A stretch of DNA of 64,000 nucleotides from an uncultured Pseudomonas sp. (GCF_946886105.1 NZ_CAMPHV010000021.1:1-64000), one strand, 5' to 3'. Shown: positions 1 to 9,434, counted from the stretch's first letter. Notes: generated by a model from the letters alone, not told the origin. A program made the numbers and translations.

Positions 1-81
1 GGGGCGTCGATGGCAACCAGTTGAATTTATTCACAATTTAACCGGACAGTAGTGGGGCTGCGTATCCATTAAATGTCGAAC

Positions 82-106
82 CCGTGGGAGGGGCTTTAGC
101 CGCGAA
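82..106 (+). repeat. REP-like half element
   Basis: The string GTGGGAGGGGCTTTAGCCGCG resembles one arm of the repetitive extragenic palindromes common in Pseudomonas. No matching second arm follows, so it is at best a half or decayed copy. The rest of bases 1-326 shows no convincing gene. A short open frame at 133-339 has no ribosome site and overlaps the next gene. Confidence 0.4.
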
Positions 107-326
107 AAGATAGCGGGGTTTCAAAGCTTTTCGTGAGTGAATCCGCTCCTGTGCAACTTCTTATGCAATCCATAACGGCTACATCGCCCAAACAGATGTT
201 GGCAGAAGTCACAACGCCGACGACCGTCTGGCAATATTCATCAAATTGTCATGGTTTTGTGGCAGCGCGCCGCACGGAATGTCAGCAAACTCGCGTCTTG
301 ATGGAGTCCTGCATTTCGGTGTTTTC

Positions 327-1316
327 ATGCGCTTTTTAATTCTTCTAACCGCACTCTTGTGCGGTCTGCCGGCTATTGCCGCCGAGCGTTGCGATCCGCG
401 GGTGCCGACCGAACGGGTCGCCCTGGGCGAGGTCGAGCTCGCCTATCAAAGTATCGGCCGCGACAGCGATCCGGCGCTGCTGATGGTCATGGGCTTGGGG
501 GGACAACTGATCCACTGGCCCGATGAAGTGGTCGTGCGTCTGTGTCGGCAGGGCTTTCGGGTGATCCGTTTCGACAACCGCGACGCGGGCCTGAGCACCT
601 GGGTCCAGGCTGCGCCAGCGGCTCATCTCGGCTATGAAGTGCTGCGCCACCGCGTAGGGCTGTCGGTTTCCGCCCCCTACAGCTTGCGCGACATGGCCCT
701 CGATGCCCTGGGTTTGATGGATGCGCTGGGCGTGCGCCAATTCCATGTGCTGGGCGCGAGCATGGGCGGGATGATCGCTCAGCATATGGCCGATCTGGCC
801 CCGGAGCGGGTGCAAAGCCTGACCCTGATCATGACCAGCTCCAGCGCCCAGGGCTTACCCGCGCCCAGCACGGCGTTGCTCGCGTTGCTGGCCAAACGCG
901 AGGCGCCGAGCCGCGAAATGGCCCTGGAACAACAGGCCGATCTGCTCGCCGCGCTCGGCAGCCGGACGGTTGCCGATGACCGCCGACTGCTCCTGCAACA
1001 AGCGCGAATCGCCTACGACCGCGCCTTCAACCCGGATGGCGTAGAACGCCAGCTACTGGCGATCCTAGCGGAACCCAGCCGCGTCGAGCTGCTCAACCGC
1101 CTGCGCGTCCCCACCCTGGTGGTTCACGGCACCGACGACCCGCTGCTGCCGGTGATGCACGGCGTGCATGTGGCTGCGCATATCAAAGGCAGCGAGCTGA
1201 AACTGATCCCCGGCCTGGCCCATCGTTTCCAGGAAGCGTTCAAAGAGCCGCTATTGGCGGCGGTGTTGCCGTATCTGCAGGCCCAGCGTCAGGATGGACG
1301 CTGGGCTCAGATGTAA
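327..1316 (+). CDS. Secreted alpha/beta hydrolase
   Basis: The 329-residue product starts with a hydrophobic signal peptide (about residues 1-19, ending AIAA), so it is probably periplasmic or secreted. The alpha/beta-hydrolase fold is clear: an oxyanion-type MGLGGQ near residue 55, the nucleophile elbow GASMGG (Ser145), an acidic VHGTDD near 278 and a late His in GLAHRF near 307. This set suits an esterase, lipase-like or peptidase activity; the substrate cannot be told. I chose the ATG at 327 because it begins exactly at the signal peptide; the open frame extends further upstream with non-secretory sequence. It stands alone, convergent with glpD. Confidence 0.8.
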   Translation: MRFLILLTALLCGLPAIAAERCDPRVPTERVALGEVELAYQSIGRDSDPALLMVMGLGGQLIHWPDEVVVRLCRQGFRVIRFDNRDAGLSTWVQAAPAAHLGYEVLRHRVGLSVSAPYSLRDMALDALGLMDALGVRQFHVLGASMGGMIAQHMADLAPERVQSLTLIMTSSSAQGLPAPSTALLALLAKREAPSREMALEQQADLLAALGSRTVADDRRLLLQQARIAYDRAFNPDGVERQLLAILAEPSRVELLNRLRVPTLVVHGTDDPLLPVMHGVHVAAHIKGSELKLIPGLAHRFQEAFKEPLLAAVLPYLQAQRQDGRWAQM

Positions 1317-1377
1317 GCGTTCCAAGAGTTCTCTGCGGGCGCTCACTCTCTCTGTAGCAACCGAGTCTGAAAAGCAT

Positions 1378-1410
1378 AAAAAAACCCCGCGTCTCGGGGA
1401 ATCGGCGGGG
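1378..1410 (-). terminator. Rho-independent terminator of glpD
   Basis: Read on the minus strand, CCCCGC and GCGGGG form the stem and a run of seven T follows. It lies 28 bases beyond the glpD stop codon. Confidence 0.8.
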
Positions 1411-1437
1411 TGGAGATCAACTGGTGAAAGCGTTGGC

Positions 1438-2979
1438 TCAGGCCACGTGGGCATCTTCCGGGCTGCGTGGCGATTGGCGGCAGAGATAGTCGTTCAGACG
1501 GGCTTGTTGGTCCGGGGTCATGAACAAGCCGAGTTTGCTGCGGCGCCAGAGGATATCGGCGGCGTCGATGGCCCATTCCTGTTGGCGCAGGTAGTCCACT
1601 TCCCGGGCATAGAGGTCACCGCCCAGGTGCTCGCCGAGATCGCCGATCTCGACCACGCCTTCGAGCAGCGCCCAGCTGCGGCTGCCGTAGCAACTGGCCC
1701 AGCGTCGGGCGATGTTGGTCGGCAGCCAGCCGAAGCGGGCGCACAACGCTTCGACCAGAGCGCTTTGGCTTTCCAGGTTTTCGCCGCCGGGTAGCGGGGC
1801 GGTGGCGGTCCAGCGCGGTTGCATTTTCGGGAAGAACGGCGCCAGTTGCGCCAGCGCCGATTCGGCCAGTTTGCGGTAGGTGGTCAGCTTGCCGCCGAAC
1901 ACCGAGAGCAGCGGCGCTTCGTCGGGTTCGGCGGAGAGCGACAGGGTATAGTCGCGGGTGACGGCGGAGGGATCGTTCGATTCGTCGTCGCACAGCGGCC
2001 TGACGCCGGCGAAGCTGTGCAGGATGTCCTGGCGGCCGATCTGCTTCTTGAAGTGGGCATTGACCACTTGCAGCAGGTAATCGGTTTCCTCCTCGCTGAT
2101 CGCCACTTGCGCCGGGTCGCCTTGGTATTCGCGGTCGGTGGTGCCGATCATGGTGAAGTTGTCGAGATAGGGGATGGCGAAAACGATGCGCCGGTCTTCG
2201 TTCTGCAGGATGTAGGACTGCTCGCCGTCGAACAGCTTCGGCACGATGATGTGGCTGCCCTGGATCAAGCGGATGCCATAGGGCGAGCGTTGTTTCAGAT
2301 CGTCCTGAATGAAGCGCGCGACCCAGGGGCCGGCGGCGTTCACCAGGGCGCGGGCGCGAATCGAATAGAGGCTGCCATCGGCGCGCTCCAGGTGGATATG
2401 CCACAGCCCTTTGCTGCGACGTGCACTGACGCAGCGGGTGCGGGTATGCACGTGGGCACCTTTTTCCCGGGCGGCCATGGCGTTGAGCACCACCAGGCGG
2501 GCGTCGTCGACCCAGCAATCGGAATATTCGAAACCGCGGGTGATTTCCGCTTTCAACGGGCTACCCGCGCTGAAGCGCAAGCCGCGCGAGCCCGGGAGTT
2601 TTTCCCGCTTGCCCAGGTGGTCGTAGAGAAACAGCCCGGCACGGATCATCCAGGCCGGGCGCAAGTGCGGGCGGTGCGGCAGGATGAAACGCATGGGTTT
2701 GACGATATGCGGCGCCTTGGCCAGCAGCACTTCGCGCTCGGCCAGGGCTTCGCGCACCAGGCGGAATTCGTAGTGTTCGAGATAGCGCAGGCCGCCGTGG
2801 ATCAGTTTGCTGCTGGCCGAGGAGGTGTGTTGCGCCAAGTCGTCCTTTTCGCAAAGGAATACGGAAAGGCCGCGACCGGCAGCGTCGGCGGCGATACCGA
2901 CGCCATTGATGCCGCCGCCAACGACCGCCAGGTCGTAAACTTCGGCGAGTGGGCTAACAGCGTTTGCTCGAATGGACAT
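1438..2979 (-). CDS. glpD: Aerobic glycerol-3-phosphate dehydrogenase
   Basis: This FAD enzyme (513 residues, normal family length) oxidises sn-glycerol 3-phosphate to dihydroxyacetone phosphate at the inner membrane and passes electrons to quinone. The N-terminus has the dinucleotide-binding motif GGGINGVG (about residues 21-28), followed by the family string SSASSKLIHGGLRYL. The DAO-type C-terminal region carries FGGKLTTYR. It lies downstream of glpR on the same strand but with a 139-base gap holding its own promoter and a TTCGAATTCGAA palindrome, so it is probably a separate GlpR-controlled unit. It ends in an intrinsic terminator. Confidence 0.97.
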   Translation of the reverse strand: MSIRANAVSPLAEVYDLAVVGGGINGVGIAADAAGRGLSVFLCEKDDLAQHTSSASSKLIHGGLRYLEHYEFRLVREALAEREVLLAKAPHIVKPMRFILPHRPHLRPAWMIRAGLFLYDHLGKREKLPGSRGLRFSAGSPLKAEITRGFEYSDCWVDDARLVVLNAMAAREKGAHVHTRTRCVSARRSKGLWHIHLERADGSLYSIRARALVNAAGPWVARFIQDDLKQRSPYGIRLIQGSHIIVPKLFDGEQSYILQNEDRRIVFAIPYLDNFTMIGTTDREYQGDPAQVAISEEETDYLLQVVNAHFKKQIGRQDILHSFAGVRPLCDDESNDPSAVTRDYTLSLSAEPDEAPLLSVFGGKLTTYRKLAESALAQLAPFFPKMQPRWTATAPLPGGENLESQSALVEALCARFGWLPTNIARRWASCYGSRSWALLEGVVEIGDLGEHLGGDLYAREVDYLRQQEWAIDAADILWRRSKLGLFMTPDQQARLNDYLCRQSPRSPEDAHVA

Positions 2980-3012
2980 GGCAGCACCGAAAAGTCGAAA
3001 GTGAACGTCTTT

Positions 3013-3031
3013 ATGTTCGAATTCGAAAATA
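3013..3031. promoter_or_regulatory. Probable GlpR operator of glpD
   Basis: The perfect 12-base palindrome TTCGAATTCGAA (3016-3027) with AT-rich flanks lies 37-48 bases upstream of the glpD start, in the promoter region. From memory, the Pseudomonas GlpR operator has the form TTTTCG-TATA-CGAAAA, and this site shares its outline. A weaker TTCGAA-containing site lies near 3968 between glpR and ybaK. Confidence 0.6.
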
Positions 3032-3118
3032 TGCTAGACCAATATCCACGAGCCCGCCACCCCCGAGCGCGATTTCGCGCTTAGCGGTCGTGGGGCGGCT
3101 AAAAGGAAAGGGTGGCGA

Positions 3119-3877
3119 TCAGGCGAGATCGAGGTGCACTTTGTTCTGTGCCAGCAGCTGGGCGATGGCGGTGGCCGGCTGGGCATCGGTGAACACGCGG
3201 TCGACCAGGGTGATCGAGCCCAGGCGCACCACGGCATTGCGGCCGAACTTGCTTGAATCCGCGGCGAGAAAGACCTGACGCGCATTCTCGATAATCGCCT
3301 GGGACACCCGCACTTCCTGGTAGTCGAAGTCGAGCAGGCTGCCGTCTTCGTCGATGCCGCTGATGCCGACCAGGGCGAAATCGACCTTGAACTGGCGGAT
3401 GAAATCCACCGCCGCCTGGCCGACCACGCCGCCGTCGCTGCGCACCGTGCCGCCGGCCACCAGCACCTCGAAATCCGCTTTGGCGCTGAGTTGGGCGGCG
3501 ACGTGCAGGTTGTTGGTGATGATCTTCAAGCCCTTGTGGCCGAGCAGTGCGCGGGCGATCGCCTCGGTGGTGGTGCCGATGTTGATGAACAGCGAGGCAT
3601 GGTCGGGAATATGCGTGGCGATGGCCTCGGCGATGCGTTGTTTTTCCTCGCGCATCTGCCCGGCGCGCATGCTGTAGGCGGTGTTCTGGGTGCTCGAGGC
3701 CTCGCTCGCGGCGCCGCCGTGGGTACGCCGCAGCAGGCCTTGTTCGGCCAGTTGGTTGATGTCGCGACGGATGGTCTGCGGGGTTACGGCGAAGGCTTGG
3801 GCCAGTTCGTCGATGCTGACATAGCCGCGGTCGCGGGCGAGTTCGAGAATGTCTTGCTGGCGGGGAGCTAAAGTCAT
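3119..3877 (-). CDS. glpR: Glycerol-3-phosphate regulon repressor, DeoR family
   Basis: A 252-residue DeoR-type repressor. The N-terminal helix-turn-helix contains [20 protein letters not shown] and the signature [14 protein letters not shown] (about residues 5-45). The C-terminal sugar-phosphate sensor domain has [10 protein letters not shown] and later [10 protein letters not shown]. It represses glp genes and is relieved by glycerol 3-phosphate. The start at 3877 is chosen because MTLAPRQQ matches the family N-terminus; an upstream extension to 3967 would overlap the divergent promoter region. It is divergent from ybaK and upstream of glpD. Confidence 0.93.
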   Translation of the reverse strand: MTLAPRQQDILELARDRGYVSIDELAQAFAVTPQTIRRDINQLAEQGLLRRTHGGAASEASSTQNTAYSMRAGQMREEKQRIAEAIATHIPDHASLFINIGTTTEAIARALLGHKGLKIITNNLHVAAQLSAKADFEVLVAGGTVRSDGGVVGQAAVDFIRQFKVDFALVGISGIDEDGSLLDFDYQEVRVSQAIIENARQVFLAADSSKFGRNAVVRLGSITLVDRVFTDAQPATAIAQLLAQNKVHLDLA

Positions 3878-3975
3878 GGGTTCGAGGTCCTTGAAGTGCG
3901 CGACATTATAGCTGCCAGCCGGGAAATTTTCGGCTAAGGTACGCGAACCTTGCCAGAGTGTTTTCACATTCGAAC

Positions 3976-4446
3976 ATGACTCCTGCTATCGATCTGCTGA
4001 AAAAAGCCAAGGCTGCGCACCGTGTGCACAGTTATAACCACGATCCCAAGGCCGCTTCCTATGGTTTGGAGGCGGCGGAAAAGCTCGATCTGCAACCGGC
4101 CAGGGTATTCAAGACCCTGCTTGCGGCCAGCGAGAAGGGTGAGTTGTTGGTGGCTGTGGTGCCGGTCGCCGGCAGCCTGGATCTGAAAGCCCTGGCCCAA
4201 GCGGCTGCGGTGAAGAAGGCCGAAATGGCCGACCCCGCGGCGGCGCAGCGCTCCACCGGTTACCTGCTGGGCGGTATCAGTCCGCTGGGGCAGAAGAAAG
4301 CTTTGCGCACCTTTATCGATGAGTCCGCCCGGCAGTACCCGAGCATTTATGTCAGCGCCGGACGACGGGGGCTGGAGGTCGAATTGGCGGCCGAAGTATT
4401 GGCGCAACTGACCCGTGCGGCTTTTGCAGTGCTTGGACGACCCTAA
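3976..4446 (+). CDS. ybaK: Cys-tRNA(Pro) deacylase YbaK/EbsC
   Basis: A 156-residue YbaK-family trans-editing protein that removes cysteine mischarged on tRNA-Pro. Features seen are the N-terminal [19 protein letters not shown], the central VFKTLLA with LLVAVVPV, the lysine-rich KKAEMAD, and [14 protein letters not shown], which lines the editing site in this family. The ATG at 3976 gives the usual N-terminus. It separates glpR from glpK, which in P. aeruginosa (as I recall) are adjacent, so it looks like a result of rearrangement rather than a functional partner of the glp genes. Confidence 0.92.
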   Translation: MTPAIDLLKKAKAAHRVHSYNHDPKAASYGLEAAEKLDLQPARVFKTLLAASEKGELLVAVVPVAGSLDLKALAQAAAVKKAEMADPAAAQRSTGYLLGGISPLGQKKALRTFIDESARQYPSIYVSAGRRGLEVELAAEVLAQLTRAAFAVLGRP

Positions 4447-4520
4447 GCCATAGCCTGCGCGCGACCTCCCGAATCGCGACCGAGCCCAGTAATTTCCACA
4501 ATTACAACAAGGAAACCCAC

Positions 4521-6008
4521 ATGTCTCACTACCTGCTAGCCATCGACCAAGGCACCACCAGTAGCCGCGCTATCGTGTTCAGTAGCGAAGGTGAGCGGAT
4601 AGCGAGCGCGCAGCAGGAGTTCACCCAGTTTTTCCCCCATGACGGCTGGGTCGAGCATGAAGGGGAGGAACTCTGGCAAAGCACCCTCCAGGTATGCCGC
4701 GAGGCATTGCGCAGCAGCGGTTTGAGCGCCGAGCAGATCACCGCTATCGGCATCACCAACCAGCGTGAAACCGCTCTGGTATGGGATGCGCAAACCGGCG
4801 AGCCGATTTACCGGGCGATCGTCTGGCAGGATCGACGCACCGCCGACTACTGTTCCGAACTGAAAGCTGCGGGGCATGAGGCGATGGTCGCGGCGAAAAC
4901 CGGTTTGCTGATCGACCCGTATTTTTCCGCGACCAAGTTGCGCTGGATCCTGCACAATGTGCCCGGCGCGCGTGAGCGTGCCGAGCGCGGCGAGTTGCGT
5001 TTCGGCACCGTCGATAGCTTCCTGCTGTGGCGCCTGACCGGCGGCCGCTCGCACCGGACCGATGCGAGCAACGCCTCGCGTACCTCACTGTTCAATATCC
5101 ATACCCAGCAATGGGACGAGGAATTGCTCGCACTGTTCGGGATTCCCGCCAGCATGCTGCCCGAAGTGCTCGATTGCGCCGCCGAATTCGGCCGTATCGA
5201 TGCCGAGTTGCTCGGTGCCGCGATTCCCGTACTGGGCATGGCCGGCGATCAACAGGCGGCGTTGGTCGGCCAGGCGTGCTTCCAGCCCGGTATGGTGAAA
5301 AGCACCTACGGCACCGGCTGTTTCATGATCCAGAACACCGGGGATACGCCGGTGACCTCGAAGAACCGTTTGCTCACCACCGTCGGCTATCGCCTGGGCG
5401 GCAAGGTCACCTACGCCGTGGAGGGCAGTATTTTCGTCGCCGGTGCGGCGGTGCAATGGCTGCGCGACGGGATCAAGCTGATCAGCCATGCGCGCGACAG
5501 CGAGGCGCTGGCCGAGGCCACCGGCGATGCCTGCGGGGTATACCTGGTGCCGGCCTTTACCGGTCTCGGCGCGCCTTACTGGGACCCGAAAGCCCGCGGC
5601 GCAATCTTCGGTTTGACCCGCGATACCGGCATCAAGGAAATCGTCACCGCCGGCCTGCAGTCGGTGTGCTACCAGACCCGCGATCTGCTTGAGGCCATGC
5701 GCCAGGACGGCGCCGCCGAGCCCAGCGCGTTGCGCGTGGACGGCGGTATGGTGGAAAACAATTGGGTCATGCAATTCCTCGCCGACATCCTCGGCGTACC
5801 GGTCGAACGTCCCGTGGTGACCGAAACCACCGCGCTCGGGGTGGCCTATCTGGCCGGGTTGCAGGCCGGTCTGTATCAGGACCTCGACAGCATCGCCAAC
5901 CATTGGCATCGCCAGCAACGCTTCGACCCGCGTATGCAGGCGGATCACCGCGACATGCTCTATCACGGTTGGTTGGACGCGGTGAAACGGGTGCGCAGCG
6001 AGGGCTGA
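4521..6008 (+). CDS. glpK: Glycerol kinase
   Basis: A 495-residue FGGY-family kinase that phosphorylates glycerol with ATP in the cytoplasm and so traps it. Seen are the phosphate-binding [10 protein letters not shown] at residue 8, the central [13 protein letters not shown] and TYGTGCF, the FGGY signature region [16 protein letters not shown], and the C-terminal [17 protein letters not shown] ribosome site AAGGAA lies 9 bases before the ATG. The glycerol facilitator gene glpF, usually just upstream in pseudomonads, is absent; ybaK precedes it instead. A perfect long inverted repeat follows the stop codon. Confidence 0.97.
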   Translation: MSHYLLAIDQGTTSSRAIVFSSEGERIASAQQEFTQFFPHDGWVEHEGEELWQSTLQVCREALRSSGLSAEQITAIGITNQRETALVWDAQTGEPIYRAIVWQDRRTADYCSELKAAGHEAMVAAKTGLLIDPYFSATKLRWILHNVPGARERAERGELRFGTVDSFLLWRLTGGRSHRTDASNASRTSLFNIHTQQWDEELLALFGIPASMLPEVLDCAAEFGRIDAELLGAAIPVLGMAGDQQAALVGQACFQPGMVKSTYGTGCFMIQNTGDTPVTSKNRLLTTVGYRLGGKVTYAVEGSIFVAGAAVQWLRDGIKLISHARDSEALAEATGDACGVYLVPAFTGLGAPYWDPKARGAIFGLTRDTGIKEIVTAGLQSVCYQTRDLLEAMRQDGAAEPSALRVDGGMVENNWVMQFLADILGVPVERPVVTETTALGVAYLAGLQAGLYQDLDSIANHWHRQQRFDPRMQADHRDMLYHGWLDAVKRVRSEG

Positions 6009-6009
6009 C

Positions 6010-6060
6010 GTAGGAGCCAGCTTGCTGGCGATCCTGATTCGCCAGCAAGCTGGCTCCTAC
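6010..6060. repeat. REP-type perfect inverted repeat
   Basis: Two perfectly complementary 22-base arms (6010-6031 and 6039-6060) enclose a 7-base loop. The outer edge GTAGGAGC...GCTCCTAC recurs in the repeat at 21050-21110 and, as CTCCTACAGG, near 45380. It sits between the convergent genes glpK and the PilJ-domain gene. There is no T-tract, so it is a REP element rather than a standard terminator. Confidence 0.85.
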
Positions 6061-6071
6061 AGTTCGTCGGT

Positions 6072-6854
6072 TCAACGTCCCGCCAGCATCACGCCTTCGT
6101 ATTGGTTGGTCAGCTCGTGCATCTGCCAGAGCAGCGTTTCGGTGGTGGTGGAGATGACCGTCGGCACGTAAAGCGAATCCGCCGAGAGCTTGAAACCAGC
6201 GCGGGTGAAGCGCCATTGGGTTTCGGCATGCTGCAGGCCTTCGGCGATGGCCGGCGTGTTCTGGTTGGCCTGCTGCAGTTCATGCAGGGCCTGGTCGAAT
6301 TCGTCCACGGCCTGGTTGAATGCCGACTCCAAGTCGTTGACCGGCAAGCGCCAGCTCATGGCCAGGTAGAGTTTGGCGATGCGCTGGCTGAGCATGCGTT
6401 GGCGGCCGCTGCGGTTGACCAGGCGTGCGCTTTGTCCGCCGCTATGGCGCTCGAGCAGTTGCACTACCAATTCGCTCTGTAGCAGCAGTTGGTCGCTGAG
6501 TTCGAGCATGGTCACCGCCCGTTGTTTATCCGGGCGCGACAGCGCCAATTCGCGGTATGCCTGCCAAGTCTGCCCGGCCTCGGCCAGCGCCGTTTTGATC
6601 GCCTCGGTAGGGGCGTATTCGTTCAGGGCGAGGTAGTTGCTTTCGAATTTGGCGATGCTTTGGTCGAGCTGCTCTTCGGCTTGCTCGGCGCGTACTTCGG
6701 CGCCGATCATCAGGTAGGTTTTGGCGATGCGCTGGCTGAGCATGCGCTGCATGCCGGACAGGTTCATCGCTTCGGCGGCGCTGATCGCAGCCATGCTCGG
6801 AGCGCTGAACAGGGTGAGGCTGAGCAACAGGCCAGAAATGATGGGCTTGAGCAT
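6072..6854 (-). CDS. Periplasmic protein with two PilJ/NarX-type sensor modules
   Basis: A 260-residue protein beginning with a signal peptide (about residues 1-22, ending SMA) and lacking any transmembrane signalling or kinase part. It contains the PilJ type IV pili chemotaxis N-terminal domain pattern twice: NLSGMQRMLSQRIAKTYLMI near residue 31 and NRSGRQRMLSQRIAKLYLAM near 145. In NarX and PilJ this helical module senses ligands in the periplasm. Here it is free-standing, so it may be a soluble binding partner. The ATG at 6854 is chosen because it starts the signal peptide. The downstream edge meets the REP element behind glpK. Confidence 0.75.
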   Translation of the reverse strand: MLKPIISGLLLSLTLFSAPSMAAISAAEAMNLSGMQRMLSQRIAKTYLMIGAEVRAEQAEEQLDQSIAKFESNYLALNEYAPTEAIKTALAEAGQTWQAYRELALSRPDKQRAVTMLELSDQLLLQSELVVQLLERHSGGQSARLVNRSGRQRMLSQRIAKLYLAMSWRLPVNDLESAFNQAVDEFDQALHELQQANQNTPAIAEGLQHAETQWRFTRAGFKLSADSLYVPTVISTTTETLLWQMHELTNQYEGVMLAGR

Positions 6855-6930
6855 GATGAGTCTCCTGAATCCCGCGGCGCGGTCGCCGCGGGCACAGCGG
6901 AAAAGGCCCCCGCGGTGCGGGGGCGGATCG

Positions 6931-8160
6931 TCAGTAGCTGTACTGCAGTTGCACCCAGAACTTGTCGGTATCCACGGCGAAGTCGTCGGCATCGTAGCTG
7001 GCATACTTGACTAGGCCGACCAGACCTTTCACGCCCGGAACCGCGTGGGCGTAAGACACATCGATTTCCTCGCCGTACTGGCTGCTATCGCGTTCGGCGC
7101 GGAAGTCGTGGTACCAGGCCGCCAGGGTGCCGCCGAACAACGGTGCGCTGCCGCCGACATAGGCGTCCTTGATGCCATCGGGCGGGGTCAGCAGGAAGAT
7201 ATCGGCCCAGCCCTGGAACGCGTGCTTGGTCGCCAACGGTGTTTGGAAGGCGCGGTTGCCCGGCCCCTCGTCGCCGCCGAGGACTTCGTAACCGCCTTTC
7301 AGGATCACGCCTTTGACCGTGTAACCCAGTTCGGCCAGGTAGTAGTCGCTGTCCAGATCCAGCGGGTTGTCCGCGTACTCGGTCTGCTGGGCGTATTCCA
7401 GTACGTAGCTGACGCCGGAAACGGCGCCGTTGAGGCGCAGGCCCGTGGTCTTGCTCGACTGGCCGCCGGCGGCCAGGTTGTCCAGGCCCAGACGGTACTG
7501 GTAGGCCGTCGCGGTCAGCTCGGGCATCAGCACGTATTGGACGTTCAGCAGGTGGCTGTGACCTTCGATGTTGGCCTGGTTGGCGGCGGTGTCGAAGCGG
7601 CCGTTGCCGGGGCCGAAGATGCTGTTGACGTTATCGATGTAGGCATAGGTCAGGGTCAGGCCATCCAGCGGTTTCAACTGGCCGAGCACGCCGTCGTAGG
7701 TCTGCTCGTTCTGCCGCCAAGCCACGCCACCGACGAAGCGCTGGTTATCCAGGTTGATACGCTGGCGGCCGAGTACGGCGCTGCCGTACTTATGGTCGTA
7801 GCGCAGCAGCGCCTGGTTGATTTCAGTGCCGTCCGGGTCGGCGACCACTGAGTAGTCGGTCTGGCCGTTGCGGAAGCTGTTGTAGCTGGCATCGCCGATG
7901 CGGCTGACGTTGTCGGCTTCGATCAGCGCCGACAGGCCGTACCATTTGCCGCTCTGAAAACCGACGCGGGTGCGGATGGTCTGGGCGTTGGCGTTGTTCA
8001 GAGCATTGTCCTGATCGACATGCTCATAGCGGTAACGTACATCGAGCAGCGGTTTGCCCTGGGTAAACAGATTGCTCAACGCCTCCTCGGCGACAACGGC
8101 GTGGCTGAGCGTGCTACTGGCAACGGCCAGCGACAGCAGGGACAGTTTGATCATGCGCAT
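6931..8160 (-). CDS. Outer-membrane porin, alginate-export-like beta barrel
   Basis: A 409-residue protein with a signal peptide (MRMIKLSLLSLAVASSTLSHA) and a long series of amphipathic strands rich in Tyr, Arg and Asp. It ends in aromatic QLQYSY, as expected for a barrel inserted by Bam. The early RIRTRVGFQSG-like strand, the QALLRYDHKYGSAVLGRQRINLDNQRFVGGVAWRQ stretch (shown here for context over about residues 110-145) and FGGTLAAWYHDFRAE resemble the alginate_exp/OprD-like porin group. Substrate unknown. The ATG at 8160 is preceded by AGGAAG at the right spacing. The transcript may pass through the hairpin at 8189-8238. Confidence 0.78.
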   Translation of the reverse strand: MRMIKLSLLSLAVASSTLSHAVVAEEALSNLFTQGKPLLDVRYRYEHVDQDNALNNANAQTIRTRVGFQSGKWYGLSALIEADNVSRIGDASYNSFRNGQTDYSVVADPDGTEINQALLRYDHKYGSAVLGRQRINLDNQRFVGGVAWRQNEQTYDGVLGQLKPLDGLTLTYAYIDNVNSIFGPGNGRFDTAANQANIEGHSHLLNVQYVLMPELTATAYQYRLGLDNLAAGGQSSKTTGLRLNGAVSGVSYVLEYAQQTEYADNPLDLDSDYYLAELGYTVKGVILKGGYEVLGGDEGPGNRAFQTPLATKHAFQGWADIFLLTPPDGIKDAYVGGSAPLFGGTLAAWYHDFRAERDSSQYGEEIDVSYAHAVPGVKGLVGLVKYASYDADDFAVDTDKFWVQLQYSY

Positions 8161-8188
8161 AGCGGTCTTCCTGATAGGCCAAAAATGC

Positions 8189-8238
8189 AAAAAAAAACGC
8201 CACGGCCCCTTATCTCGCTGAGAGAAGGACCATGACGT
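8189..8238 (-). terminator. Terminator-like hairpin in the porin leader
   Basis: On the minus strand CATGGTCCTTCTCTC pairs with GAGATAAGGGGCCGTG around an AGC loop, one mismatch and several G-U pairs allowed, and nine T follow. It lies 29 bases upstream of the porin start codon and there is no minus-strand gene before it. It could be an attenuator of the porin gene or the end of a small RNA. Confidence 0.55.
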
Positions 8239-8496
8239 CGTTGTCGGATGTGTGGCAGGCACGCCGTTGTGCTGACCGGGGATCGTCTTAGCAGGAGCCG
8301 TGCCAGGGGCGTCAAACGCTTGTTTTATGCCGGCTGCGTGGCTATTCGCCGATCTTCTACCGGCTTTCGTGCACCGTGCTCGTTCGCTGCGCCTTCAGAC
8401 AGTGCAGCTGTACCGGCATAATCTCCGGTTGCTGTGGTGGTCGCTGCGCTCGTCTATGCGGCATCTTTTACCGACCGAGGATCAGGAGCTTTACCG

Positions 8497-9303
8497 ATGT
8501 ATCTCGAATTCCACCAAGTCGATGCTTTTACCAGCAGGCCTTTCGCCGGCAATCCGGCCATGGTTTACCGCCTGGACAGTTGGCTCAGCCCCGCGCTGAT
8601 GCAGCAGATCGCCGCCGAGCACAACCTGGCGGAAACCGCTTTCGTGGTGAAGGAGGGCGCGCGCTGGCATATCCGCTGGTTCACCCCGAACGCTGAAGTA
8701 CCGCTGTGCGGCCATGCCACGCTGGCCAGTGCGCTGGTGTTGTTCGAGCAATACGGCGAGCCCGCTGCGGCGCTCGATTTCATCTGTCAGTTGGGCGAGT
8801 TGCGGGTGACTCGCGAAGGCGCGCGGCTGGTATTGGATTTTCCCGTGCGGGCGGTCGAGCGCTGGGACTCGCAGGGCGCGGTCGAGCGCGCGCTGGGGGG
8901 GCCGCCGCAGGAAGTCTGGGCGCTATATGGCCAGCAGGGAATCCAGGAGCTGATGGTGGTGTTGCCGAGCGAAGCGGCGGTGCGCGATTTCCAACCGAAT
9001 CTACCCGCGCTCGCCGAGTTGCCTGGTCTGGGCGTGCTGATCAGCGCAGCGGGCGAGCGCCACGATTTCGTTTCGCGCTACTTCGCCCCCTTCATCGGCA
9101 TCGACGAGGATCCGGTCACCGGTTCGACCCATTGCATGCTGGTGCCTTACTGGGCCGAACGTCTGGGCAAGACTGAATTGAGCGCGTTTCAGTGTTCAGC
9201 TCGCGGCGGCGAGTTGCTGTGCCGGCTGGAGGGCGAGCGGGTGAAGATCGCCGGTCAGGCGGTGCTGGTGGCCAGCGGCCGCTTGTATCTGCCCGAAGGT
9301 TGA
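8497..9303 (+). CDS. PhzF-family isomerase/epimerase-like enzyme
   Basis: A 268-residue PhzF-family protein (diaminopimelate-epimerase fold with two similar halves). The N-terminal half has HQVDAFTSRPFAGNPAMV and the conserved glutamate of NLAETAFVV (Glu46, the family acid/base), then WFTPNAEVPLCGHATLA. The C-terminal half has RYFAPFIGIDEDPVTGSTHCML. Members act on small cyclic or amino-acid-like substrates; there is no phenazine gene here, so a role in phenazine synthesis is unlikely. ATG 8497 follows an AGGAGC ribosome site. Bases 8161-8496 upstream hold only the porin leader and no gene. Confidence 0.88.
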   Translation: MYLEFHQVDAFTSRPFAGNPAMVYRLDSWLSPALMQQIAAEHNLAETAFVVKEGARWHIRWFTPNAEVPLCGHATLASALVLFEQYGEPAAALDFICQLGELRVTREGARLVLDFPVRAVERWDSQGAVERALGGPPQEVWALYGQQGIQELMVVLPSEAAVRDFQPNLPALAELPGLGVLISAAGERHDFVSRYFAPFIGIDEDPVTGSTHCMLVPYWAERLGKTELSAFQCSARGGELLCRLEGERVKIAGQAVLVASGRLYLPEG

Positions 9304-9434
9304 TGGCTACAGGCGTTTCGGGCGGCGAGGCGTGTTCATGCCGGGTGGACATGGCGAAGCCTTGTACACCGATGGCGCCCCAGAATGGCGGACAAGCCTT
9401 CGGCATGTTCGCCCTACGAGGTTGATCGGATTTG

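Noticed and set aside
133..339. Short open frame before the hydrolase gene
   Set aside because: No ribosome site, no recognisable features and overlap with the start of the real gene.
1819..3084. Long plus-strand open frame opposite glpD
   Set aside because: Antisense to a full-length, motif-complete glpD and lacking any domain pattern.
8199..8238. Possible TPP-riboswitch-like CTGAGA in the porin leader
   Set aside because: The remaining thi-box elements are absent; the sequence is better explained as part of the terminator-like hairpin.
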